64,000 nt of DNA, from assembly GCA_036785325.1 (NCBI GenBank), contig JAXIVH010000017.1, positions 3,032,961-3,096,960 of the forward strand, written 5' to 3'. The stretch is from Urophycis tenuis (Eukaryota; Chordata; Actinopteri; Gadiformes; Phycidae). Both the position numbers and the translations under genes were made by a program. Below are positions 1-19,227 of this stretch, piece after piece (position 1 is the first letter of the stretch; each line of letters opens with the position of its first letter). The notes below the pieces were generated by a model that did not search any database, was not told the DNA's origin, and saw nothing but the letters and a program-made list of their open reading frames with translations.

Positions 1-728
1 CGCACTTTTGTGTCATGAAAACTACTGAACTCATATAACACTGATTTCTGCATGGAAAGCTGAAATATTGTGAGGAACTGTCAATTTTTTTTATATTCAA
101 GCAAAATATTTAATGTTAAAAATAAGAAATAATGCATGCCCTTAATTACAGAGGATGTCTTTCAGTACTTTGACTGATGTCCGTGACACTATTTCACCAT
201 CTGTCCACGTGTCTAGTATGTTGGACTCGTGGGAGTATATTCATCAGACTAGTGTCTTCCTAGTCTGTATCCAGCAACACTGTTCCAACAGGCACTGCAG
301 TCCTCAAAGCCAGAAACCCCTCTCTGCAAGTGTGTTACTACATGCCCTCACACTGCTCCAGAGTAGCCCAGAGAATGCCAGTGTATACAAGAATGAAGGA
401 ATGAGCCCCCCCCCCCCCACACACACACACACACACACTCTCCACCCTCGTCCTCAGTGGCTGACAGCCAGCCAAGCAGCTCCTCAGAGCACGGGCGAAA
501 CGAGGCCTGGTTTTCCGTTGAATCCAATCCAAGAGGCCGTATATTTAACATTCCAGTGGTTATCCGGGGTTGGCCTCGGTGACGCGCCGAACAGGAAATG
601 GCCGAGGGTTCCGAGGCCGGCGTCATCGCGTCGGGAGCTCGAGGTTAATCCCACCCCCACGGTCCCCCTTGTCACTGTGATCACAGCAAAAAAAAAAAAA
701 ACCTGCACTGTCTCCCCCCCACCAATAG
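1..728. other. Left-edge intron or flank, no exon recognised
   Basis: No stretch here could be recognised as an exon. It ends in a splice acceptor (CCAATAG, AG at 727-728) for the downstream exon, so at least its right part should be an intron of the CDC37-like gene. It holds a C13 run at 406-418 followed by (AC)10 to 438, and an A13 run near 690. The long open stretch on the + strand across 155-760 is low-complexity and crosses the acceptor, so I do not call it a gene. Confidence 0.5.
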
Positions 729-848
729 GTGGCAGAGTTCCACGTGAAGCGCTGCCTTGAGGCAGGGCTCTGGAGCAGCACGGACAGGTGGGACAAGAAG
801 GAGGACTCGGGAGAGGCCGACGACGGCCGCATGATGGAGATGTCCTAG
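729..848 (+). CDS. cdc37l1: CDC37-like Hsp90 co-chaperone, last coding exon (partial)
   Basis: Terminal 39 codons and TAG stop of a gene whose other exons lie left of the window. The exon follows acceptor CCAATAG and reads VAEFHVKRCLEAGLW, then an acidic tail ending MMEMS. CDC37 family proteins have a closely similar C-terminal helix (HxxRCxxxGLW). CDC37L1 (Harc) is a cytosolic Hsp90/Hsp70 co-chaperone. Human CDC37L1 lies beside AK3 on 9p24.1, which is also the order here, so cdc37l1 is preferred over cdc37. Family assignment rests on a short motif plus synteny; the paralogue call is inference. Nothing upstream in the window could be matched to the preceding exon. Confidence 0.72.
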   Translation: MAEFHVKRCLEAGLWSSTDRWDKKEDSGEADDGRMMEMS

Positions 849-2950
849 CGGCCGCCCACGGCAGGGAAGAAACAAAGGCTAATTTGTTTCATGCGATCTC
901 GGCGGTCTACAAAAGGGCTTCGCAGACCCCACGTTTGGTCTGCAGTTTGACGATGACGGCGGTTTTTCCTCACCCTCCCTCCCATCACCCCCCCCCCCCC
1001 CTCCACCGCTCCCTCGCGGCACGCGGGCGGGCGCTCTGGGCCGTGGACGACCCCCGGCGCCAGGAGCTGTCGCTCTCTCCGCTTCTAGTCGGACGCACGC
1101 GGTGGATTTCTACGCAGTAGAAGTGCGGAGTGCGTCTCTCACAACACAGCACACTCATTCGCGCTCCAGATTGGTCTGATGGGATGAACGACTCGTGTCA
1201 AAATATTATTGAGCATTTATTATTCTGGCGGTAGGGCTTTTAGTAGTTGTGTCATAGTTAGGGCGAACACGTTTGTAGGCCTTGATGTTTACTATGGCCC
1301 ACAGTTCTACACGTGGTTTCACTCTACTGTTACATCTCTGTGCTAAAGGCCTACAGTCGATGAGACACCAAAATGACTATTTCCTAAGCCCAGTGTCGAC
1401 CTTTCCTGCTGCCATAGAACATAAGCTGCTTGATCCGTATAAAGAGATGACGGGGCTAATGCAGATGATTCAAGCGTTGATGAAAACGCCACTCTAATAG
1501 AATACATTTTTTGATTCATTATTATTCAAGTGATTAACATCACTGGACCTGTGCATAATAGTTTTATCTCCTCCTGCGTTCCCCACGGTGTGGCAGTGTA
1601 CGTCATGTCTTCGGTTGTTGTTTGTTTTTTTTAAAGAATGTACGACGTCAATTGTAACAAAAACGTGCCTCCCGCAGCAAAAAAACAAACAAACCCTAAT
1701 TCACACGGAACTCGAGAAATCCTTTGCATGATTAATCAGCATGCATCTCATTCTCCGCGCTGAGGATGTGAACCCCGCCACGGCCAGTTACACAGAACCG
1801 TGACAATGATCCTCAACCCGATTTGCCTCGGTTGGTTCACTCCCGCCCCGTTGCAATGCAGACCCTAACGCCAGCACAAAGCCGCGCGCCCCTCACGCCA
1901 AATGTTCCCCCCCGCCCCCCCGACAAACCGTAAACCGAGGGATTGTCTTTGTTGCGTTTGTTTATGGTTAAAGTTTTAAGTAGGACTAACCTAGTTTGGA
2001 GACACCTGAGTTCCCCCCCATTGTGTGTATGTGCGCGCGCATGTGTGTGTGGACCGCTTGGATGGTACGTTGGGGGCAGAATGGTATCCCCCCCCCCCCC
2101 CCCCGCACAGAGACTTTTTATTTTTGTACACAGACGCTCCATGCGTATGAATATCTTGCACTTTAAATTCAGTTCTTGAACTCTAACTGTTTTTAATAGA
2201 GGTGGGAGGCGAAGTTGTGAAAGAACAGGACTTGATTCACACCGTAGCTCGTTTATTCGTTTCTTTTCCAAAAGCGAACCTTGACCTTTTTTATTTTATT
2301 TTATTTTTTACAATTTTAATTTGTTTTAAGTCATCAAAAGTTAAATCCAGCAATTCTCCATGTTCCCAGCCCAGTGTTCGTTTACCCAGCAGCATTCATC
2401 CATCGCTGGTTCTGGCCTCCCTCCAACTCCTCTGCCACTTGCCTAGAGCCGAACTGTAATCCAGAAACATGATTTAAAATGCCTTTTGTTTCTGTCGGTT
2501 GAGTTTTGGAAGTCACTATGCTCCTGCGGCCTTGGTCAGGCCTCGATGAAAGCCAGATGTTATTCAGTTGTACACACACACATGTATATCTATCTATATA
2601 CACATTTTACCGTCAAACTTTGATGTGAAAATGTAATTTCCAATAGCAGAGGGTAGACTCCTCACTCAAGTATAACCAACCGATGTGTTCTGTATTCTGG
2701 CCGGTAAGAGAAATGCAGGTGTTGAGCATTTCACCGAGAACAGGGAGAAGAGAAGAGAGTTTGGGAGAGTCATAGGATCATTGTAGAAGGGATGAACCTA
2801 ATCTTTATGTAGATCTTTTGACTTGAGTTTGAATGGCCTTAACTATATTGTGGAAAATGGCTTTAAATCATTCAGAATAAAAACATTGTTCATGAGACAT
2901 GGGTCGGTAACTGATTGAATCAGTGAAGTAATAAAAACATACAATGCAAC
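849..2950 (+). other. cdc37l1: 3' UTR of the cdc37l1-like gene
   Basis: Non-coding sequence after the TAG stop. Two AATAAA signals occur, at 2876-2881 and 2930-2935, both followed by A/T-rich sequence. The region has homopolymer C runs (about 990 and 2090-2104) but no further exon. The end is estimated from the second signal; it nearly meets the opposite-strand poly(A) signal of ak3. Confidence 0.55.
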
Positions 2951-4280
2951 GACTGTTTTGTCAATATTTTATTACACACTTTCAGAAATCCATTAACTCA
3001 TGTGTTTGCATACAATCACAAATCAAAGGCAGCTATTGATGCAGAAATGTTAAGTTGCTGGTCATACAGTACAAGCTAAGAAGGAAAGGTGTTTCGATTG
3101 TCTACTACAGGCAAATGTTTACTTAAGTTCCCCTGGTGTGGGTTCAATTCCCAGGCCAAAAATAGTTTCTAACATACAGTCACGTGAGAAAACAAGATAG
3201 AAGAAGATATCTACCACAAGTAAGAAATACAGGCCTTCAGTGCAGAAGTGTGACGGCTGTATACACAGGTGTATCATGTTATAATAATTATAATCCTGGA
3301 CACCGACTTAACCCACAGCTCCATAATTAACTTGAACTACACCTGTATTCATTACTCTGTGATCAAGGCCTGATAGGAGTGTTGGACATGATCAACAGAA
3401 GAAGTCGCAGTGGGACTTAAGATCAACGCTTCACTGATACATTGGTTCCCGTGACCACAGGTTAAGACTCAGAGAAAAAGCATTTACTACAATCATTGAT
3501 TTAATCTATGGCATCTGTCTCTTGCATTCGTTGTTTTGTGTGTATCTCTTCACTAAGTTGTAAAATAACTCAGGCACTTCACGTCGTACTCCCGCTGCTG
3601 TGCACGGCGTACGTGAATGACATTCTATGTTCATAAGAACTATATATAACTATATATATATATATATACTATAACTGGCTTTTTTTTCACAGAAAGTTAA
3701 GCATCGAGTATTGCTTTTTCATTCGGTATTTTAAGATGAAATCGTGTGCTGGTGCGTAAATTCAAGACAGGTTCAGGAGAGTACAGAGCTCACCGCCAGT
3801 TAGTGGTTCACATCTATTTTAGATGCGGATAGTCAAAGTAAAATCAAAAATAAAAAGAACAAAGTTAAGTTCAAATCAACACAAAGCTTCGATTGGACAG
3901 TTTCCCTTTTTTGACAGCTGTGTTACCATGTGCTATTTACTCAGGTTTAGAAAGGCACCACATGGAACAAATAATCTAAAAACGCAAAGATCACCACCTA
4001 TAGGCCACCACCTTCATAGATACAAACTTTAGCAGTTGTGCCTGTACAGGAAACATGAAGGCCGAGCCACCGTTAGCAGTGGTTCCCTTGTTCCTCATTT
4101 TAAAAACAGGTCTGTGAACACAGTCTCCTGGAGTGTTGCTGCAACAAGCATGGCACTAAGTTAAAAGAACTGTGTTGCCCCCGATCTCTGGGGCACACAC
4201 ACACACACACACACACAGACACACACCTCAGAACAGCATTACCGCTGGTAAACATTTCATCATCTCCGGCGCCCTCCGTC
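2951..4280 (-). other. ak3: 3' UTR of ak3
   Basis: Sequence after the ak3 stop on the minus strand. TTTATT at 2968-2973 reads AATAAA on the minus strand and is the likely poly(A) signal. It lies about 35 bp from the convergent signal of the + strand neighbour, so the two transcripts finish tail-to-tail with almost no spacer. Includes a short (CA)n at about 4195-4216 and a (TA)n at about 3651-3668. Confidence 0.55.
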
Positions 4281-7200
4281 CTAGGAGAGCTTCTTACCGA
4301 GGAAGGCCTGCACGTGAGGCCAGATCTTGTTGGTTTCTGTGCCAGAGAAGATCTCTACAATCCCTTTGCTCCTGTGAGGGGTGAGAAACTCCAGGTTACA
4401 GATCGTCTGACCCATAATCAGAGGACTGTCACACAGCACGCCGTATCGAGCAAGACACAAGACAAGACAGTAACAATCAACTAGTACCGGTCAATGGCGT
4501 CAGTAAATGCACTAATGCTATTATTACAATGACAATGTCATTTTAGTGCAATAACAGAGTTGACTGATGGCTTTGATGTCCATATTGTACGTTTTACAGT
4601 ATTCATTAAGTGTTGACTTGAAACAGTGGGCGTTTATAATCCAAACATATCATCCATTCTTAAGAATTGGATCTGCAGGAGCACATCAATAGCTGAGAAA
4701 ATGCTTGAATGAAACTTGATTGTGAGTTACCTGGAAACACGAGTGTCACGTTACAGTGGCCTTTATCAATACTAGTCATACAGGTCCACCCCCACATCTA
4801 GTAGACAATGGTTGGTTATTATTTTGTGTCTGTTTCTCACATCCCTACTGGAAAGCTACACACATCTGTGGAAAGCTTCCAGGAGGTTTTCAAGTTTGAA
4901 AACCACCAACGCCACATTTCTGGCGGTCGAGACAGCGACTCCGTTCTCTATGTCGGGGAGCCCAGGTAAGCCCCTGTCTCTCTCTCTCACTCAATCAAGG
5001 ACACATCTGGCTAGGACACATCAGCACACCTGCGTTGCCGTGGAAACCCAACAGTCAACAACCCTGCTGTTCGTCTTCAACACGTGACGCGATACGCATG
5101 TCTGTTGGTGTATCGCGATAGCATTGCTGCAAGTGAAATGTAGTTAACACACTCAGCATAACTGAATAACAAAATGACATAACATAGAATTGCATAGCAA
5201 ATGGAGGCAGCCATTTTGCTGGTTTAGGGCCAAATTCCAAGGAGGTGGAACGAATGTGCTGTGACACGACGACAAGCGCTTGACTCCACCTGTAGTACTC
5301 CAGGACCGGTTCGGTCTCTCTCCGGTAGGCCTTGAGTCTACTGGTGACGGTCTCCGGGGTGTCGTCGTCCCTCTGGACCAGTGGCTCCCCGGTCACGTCG
5401 TCCATGCCCTGGGGGAAATCACACGCCAGATATCACAGCCCGTCGTGAGCGACGCTGCGCGGCTGATCATCAGCACCGTAACCACGCCATCAGCACCGTA
5501 ACCACGACATCAGCACCGTAACCACGACATCAGCACCGTAACCACGCCATCAGCACCGAAACCACGACATCAGCAGAACCCGTCAGGTTCGGGACACAGA
5601 CTTTTGTGAATTTGTTTCTCTCGTCACGCAGCACGTCCGTTTTCTGCTGTGTCCTCTGAGTCACCTGGTCCTGTTATGTGATACACCTGGTGCTTCATGG
5701 TGTTTCATACGCCGTGTGCTGGTATCTGATACACCTGGTTCTGCCACAGATTCATCTCGTGTCACGTGTCACGATTTATTCCTTTAATGTCTAATGTTTA
5801 ATGTCGCCTACACGGAGAAACCAGGTGAACCTCACTTTTTTCCTGTGAAGCCGTCAGAACCATGGATTTGGTTTGCAATTATATCAAAGCAGAGTCAATC
5901 TTTGTCAATATTTAGCAAACCAATATTTATTTGCGGGCTTCCGCCAACCACCCTGCACACTGGTGTAGAACTGGAGAGAGCAAAGGTCCCCTCTTGACCT
6001 CTGACACCTCACACTCCTTATCTCTGGCCCTCTTTCCCCTTTGTGAGTCGATTGCTATTTACATTTCAGTCCCTCCCTTGAAGTCACTTCATGACTGAAT
6101 GCTAAAGCCCAAGTTATGCTTAAAGGCTGAGTTATGCTTAAGTCATGCTTCCGCGTTGACGCAACGCTAGGAGGCTTACGGACCCATTACGTCCTTGCGG
6201 ACCCCCCCTTGAGTCCACCGCAAGGGCCTGACGTGCACCTCCCAAAAATCATAGACGTGCGTCGAGGCGACGCAACACCAACGCAGCGGTGTTGGCTGTG
6301 ATTGGTCCGCTAACTACATCCGCTGGAGATCGCTTTTCCGGTTTCCACTCATAAACACCGCCACGGTGTGATAAATGCTTCGACTGATTGGCGACAACAT
6401 ATGTATATAACTTTTGCCTTCATGTCTGTAAACTTTTTTTTTACTCGCTAGTAATCTATATGTAATGACCAGAATGGTAATTCTGGTCGCCCTCTACCAT
6501 TGAATTGCATTTCGACACGTAAACCCCACGCAGAACCATCCCGGTCTCATGACTGCGTCCAAGCAACTGTGTGGCCATTGTGTGATCACTACGCGGAACC
6601 ATAACCAACGCTTAAGTCTAAGTGGCTCTATTTTCTGAGTCCTACTAAGGGGGGGCTTTCTGAAGAGGCTTCTAATCAGTGTCTCTCTACAGAGGCTGGT
6701 TAGCCAATAACGTGCCCACAAACCCCCCGGCTCCAGCAACACGATTGGGTCTCAACACGAAGACGCCCCACTGACCCAGCCCGGAGCTGGTCAGCTATCG
6801 GACTTTAGATGAATCATCTGATATGTGAGACTGGTGTGGCCGCAGCCTCACTCTGTGTGATCGTGTAAGAGTGTATAAATACCCGCGGGCAGCAGCATGC
6901 ACAGTGTAATGAAAGCTCGATCAACAACATCTCCACTCGTCAGTATGAACTCAGAACTCACAGCCACTTTGGGCGGGTTGAATGCTATGTTGTAGACCCG
7001 GCCGCTGGGCAGGTGGGTCCAGCGAGAGGTGAGCCTGTCCTGGATGGTCTTGAAGGGGACGTCCAGGTTGATGACCGTGTCCACGTTGTAGGCCCCGTCC
7101 AGGGCCTCAGCCTGGGCCACCGTGCGGGGGAAACCTGGGGGAGAGAGAGGGAGGGAGGGAGGGAGAGAGAGAGAGAGAGAAGAGACAGACAGAAGCTTAA

Positions 7201-7447
7201 TCTTCTGTCTGTCGAATGACTGAAAATGCAGAAGATGCTACTCTGTAGTGTGTGTGTGTGTGTGCGCGTGCGCTTGCGTGTGCGTGTGTGTGCGTGTGCG
7301 CACGCGTGCACGCTCACACACCATCTAAGAGCCAGCTGTCGTTCTGCATCTTCCGCAGGTCGCTCAGGATGAGGCGGGAGATGACATCATCAGGAACCAG
7401 CTGACCGTTGTCGATGCAGGACTTCATCAGCAGACCCAGCTCTGGGA

Positions 7448-7513
<66 letters not shown>

Positions 7514-8958
7514 ACACACACAATTAGAAAATCTACATCAAACTATTAAGACACATACGGCTGACTATTTCCGTTCTGCGCAGGATGAAGACGTCTAGGC
7601 TGACTCTCCTGTGGCTTCGGAAGTCACAGCTCCATAAGGGTATTTCCTTGAAGGCTGCAACAGCCTTACTGTGGACTACGGGTCCTTAGCGGGGTCAAAC
7701 CCTGTGGAACAACAACAGACTTCTTTCTTGTGGATGGTGGGACTTTGCCGGGACTTTACTTACAGGTGACAATGCAAAAGCTGTTGCTGAGCATTTCTCT
7801 TCCTGAGATACACACTAGGATATTAGTGGTGTGTTTAGGCTTGTTCAAAGTGTGAAATGTATGGTATTGCACTCTGCTTCTGCTAATTCCAAAACAAGGT
7901 CAGCGCAAAAGAACAAACACAAGGTCTTAGCAAAGCCGCCAGCCAAGAATGCAAATTATTTGAGTAGAAACCAAATCACTGAGAGACGCAGACCTGTGGG
8001 ACAAGCAGACAGACAGAAATACTTTAACGATCCCTGAGGGGAATTGCATAAAACATGGCATGGTGAAGTGTGAAGGGAGTAAAGCTCGGTCATAAAGCTA
8101 GATAAGTTAAGCCGACATTTTTGGTTCAGAGACACAGAGGCAAGGACAATGAATAATGAATGTTCAACTAGTGATTCAGCATTCAAAGTCTTATCAGCAC
8201 TAGTTAGCATAGACATGAATCCCCATAGTTTCAGTGTTTAAGAGCTTTTGCAACATAAGCTGTAGGTTTTGCCCGAGTTTAACGTCTGAAAGTATCTTTT
8301 TGAAAGATACATTTGCTAAATACTCCTTGAGTGTGTTGCCTTTAGTTTTATGACACTTGGATTATTTGTCTTCATGTGAGTCTGTCTCTCTTGGTGGTGT
8401 GTTGGTGAACGAGGCCTTCCTCCAAGGTGAGGAGAGAGTTGCGTGTTTGCAGTGCAAACACACAATAATGCTCTACTCGCTGTCTTGACCTTGACAGGTG
8501 ACAACATGCAGGTAGGTAGGTAGGTATACGTGCAGTCTGGCGCACACACACGCGCATACACGCACGCACACACGCACGCACATCGCAAGCACGCACATAC
8601 ACGCACACACAATATGTGGCTCTTATATGACTGCAACAGGAAAACTGTGTGCGTGGATGTATGTGTCTGGATGGGAGGGGGAGGGGCGGGTTACGTGAGG
8701 GTTACGTGTGTGGGTTTGGGTGGTGGTGCAGATAGAGAGAGAGAAGACCACACATTATGTCCTTCCAGCCCCCTTTTTCAGAATTCGTTGCAATATAAAG
8801 TTGATCTTACCGGTCTTGGATTCGATGTTTGCTCTGAGCAGATCTCCGCTCGAAAGATGCTTCAGTCCGAAAGTTTTCGTGATACGCGAAGACACAGTTC
8901 CTTTCCCCGAACCCGGGGCTCCCATAATGACAGTACGGAATATCCTTTGAAGAACCAT
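4281..8958 (-). CDS. ak3: Adenylate kinase 3, mitochondrial GTP:AMP phosphotransferase
   Basis: Transfers phosphate from GTP to AMP in the mitochondrial matrix. Five coding exons on the minus strand: 8811-8958, 7322-7441, 6962-7134, 5290-5408, 4281-4371. They join in phase to 216 residues (human AK3 is 227). Visible features: P-loop GAPGSGKGT at residues 13-21; HLSSGDLLR AMP-site segment; WLLDGFPRT; the LID segment RWTHLPSGRVYN followed by DDVTGEPLVQR; and GTETNKIWP near the C-terminus. The AK3-specific VIMGAPGSGKGTVSSRIT start and the TVINL segment, plus synteny with RCL1, favour AK3 over AK4. The ATG at 8958 gives the family's usual distance to the P-loop; an in-frame ATG at 8985 would add nine residues. 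Exon 2 is bordered by TG repeats on both sides. Confidence 0.94.
5467..5580. repeat. 20-bp minisatellite in ak3 intron 3
   Basis: About five to six head-to-tail copies of the unit CATCAGCACCGTAACCACGA, with alternation of C and A at the last position and one T-to-A change. It lies just upstream, in + coordinates, of ak3 exon 4. No coding sense is implied. Confidence 0.9.
6114..6615 (+). mobile_element. MITE-like DNA element, copy 1 (degraded right end)
   Basis: Non-coding element in ak3 intron 3 that is largely reverse-complementary to 50692-51187. It starts TTAAAGGCTGAGTTATGCTT. Shared internal landmarks include the ACTCGCTAGTAAT segment, ATGACCAGAATGGTAATTCTGGTC, and the region around GGTGTTGGCTGTGATTGGTC. 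No transposase is encoded. The inverted terminus expected at the right end is poorly kept here. The TIR style suggests a PIF/Harbinger-like MITE; that family assignment is inference. Confidence 0.65.
7229..7316. repeat. TG/CG-rich microsatellite at ak3 exon 2 donor
   Basis: Imperfect alternating purine-pyrimidine tract, (TG)n with CG interruptions. On the ak3 coding strand it begins immediately after exon 2, and the exon 2 donor itself reads GTGTGTGAG, so the splice site is part of the repeat. Confidence 0.85.
7449..7521. repeat. (CA)n microsatellite at ak3 exon 2 acceptor
   Basis: About 36 CA units with one interruption. On the ak3 coding strand this is a (TG)n tract ending about seven bases before the exon 2 AG acceptor. 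Confidence 0.95.
8020..8050 (+). mobile_element. LINE-type 3' tail remnant
   Basis: ACTTTAACGATCCCTGAGGG followed by GAATTGCAT matches a motif seen twice more in the window: at 51992-52020 on the same strand and near 22680-22715 on the other. Such ends are typical of 3' tails of fish non-LTR retrotransposons; the family is not assigned. Confidence 0.4.
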
Positions 8959-9927
8959 TTTGAGGCAATTCCTGGTATAATTCAAACGTATGCGGGTAAA
9001 AACAACTAAGTGTCCATCCCCTTGAATAGCCGCCGTAACTTGATCAACCCACGTAGCGCTCCTGTGTATACGCCTGCACCGTGCACACGCAAGTTCTTTC
9101 CAAACATCTGCGCACTCGTCAAAAGTGGGCGAGTCTTACAGTTACTGGACCTTGAATATCGTTCTGCTAATCTAGAATGAAACAGGAAGAGATGGGTGGG
9201 AAGTTTGCAGAGAACGTCGTCACAGCACCGGCGGGGGCCAATAGGGGTTCACTGAACACAGCGCACACTGAGCTCGACCAGACACTGCGCGCATCATCTG
9301 CGTGTAGCCGCAGACCAAAGCCGTCAGCAGCCAGGCCGTACGGATTATGATAGAATGTCGCACTATAGGGCTGTTACACGGTTATATAACGCATCTAGTG
9401 ATGCTTGGGATGAATAGTGTCATGTGACTAATCCCATAGCCGGCAGTTTGGCAGCTCACGCCAATTGTGGTGAACCAGGACCAGGTGTCAAATCTATCCA
9501 TCTTCTTGTTGTTTTTTTATGTAGATGTGCGTATGACAACAGTAACTAATTGGTTAATTGGTCTACTCATCCCTTCGGCTAACGGTGATCCACATTTCGT
9601 GAAATAAAATAAAACAACAACATTCACATTTATGCCCTAAATGTAAATGCAAATTATAAATTAACCGAGAAATCGTGGCGCAAGTTTTTCAGTTCCTCCA
9701 GCATTGATTCAGGTTCTGTCTCTCCCACAGCATCATTGACTTGTCCAGGCGCGCCCCCTGGCGGTGCTCGGAGCCTCTGCCTCCGGAGCGTCGCGTTCTG
9801 TTTGACCCTCCTGCCGCGCCGTACCCTCATCCACCACCACCACCCCCGTCACCACCCAGCCCTTCAAACCAAACACACGTGGAAACCCACGGACGTGTTT
9901 TTTCCCCCCGCCGGAGACAAAAACAAC
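8959..9927. promoter_or_regulatory. Shared divergent promoter region of ak3 and rcl1
   Basis: The two start codons face away from each other across 969 bp with no other gene between. It should hold both 5' UTRs and both promoters. It contains GC-rich stretches (about 9200-9340 and 9740-9900), including a CCAAT box on the + strand near 9238. No TATA box is obvious. Transcription start sites cannot be placed by eye. Confidence 0.5.
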
Positions 9928-18906
<8,979 letters not shown>

Positions 18907-19227
18907 ATGTTTTGTCGTCGACGGCCATTTTGTACGCGCACACTCCGCCTCTCGGATGGAGATAGGTTTTGTAATAAAATTTTTAAGTCGGATGTTTTGT
19001 GGCGTGCAGATGGTCGATTTGTGCACATCTCCTTTCCGTTCTTTGCTTAAGAAAATGACACGCTTTCGTACCACGGGTGATAGTGATTGTATTTCCAAAT
19101 CTTTGACAAGGCGTTCTCTCATCACTGGGTCACACAGACATAAGCACAGACAAACGCTGGGGGGGGGGGGGGAAGGTTTCGGGTCCTGGTTCCTCTGGGT
19201 GAAGACGTGGTCCCCGTCGGGCGTTTT
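18907..19227. other. Convergent 3' ends of rcl1 and the annexin gene
   Basis: Only 321 bp separate the two stop codons. rcl1 has AATAAA at 18973-18978. On the minus strand no canonical AATAAA was found for the annexin; AATACA (rc of 19088-19093) is a possible variant. A G14 run lies at about 19159-19172. Confidence 0.6.

Noticed and set aside
155..760. 201-codon open frame on the + strand at the left edge
   Set aside because: It crosses a clear splice acceptor at 727-728, overlaps poly-C/(AC)n and A13 runs, and shows no recognisable protein. The downstream CDC37-like exon is read in a different frame.
4812..4974. Exon-like open segment on the + strand with a GTAAGC donor at its end, inside ak3 intron 4
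   Set aside because: No matching acceptor or partner exon, no recognisable protein, and antisense to ak3. Chance donor is the simpler reading.
4281..8958. Assignment of the adenylate kinase as ak4
   Set aside because: The P-loop segment GAPGSGKGTVSSRIT and TVINL match AK3, AK4 has GPPGSGKGTVCQRI, and the RCL1 neighbour is that of AK3.
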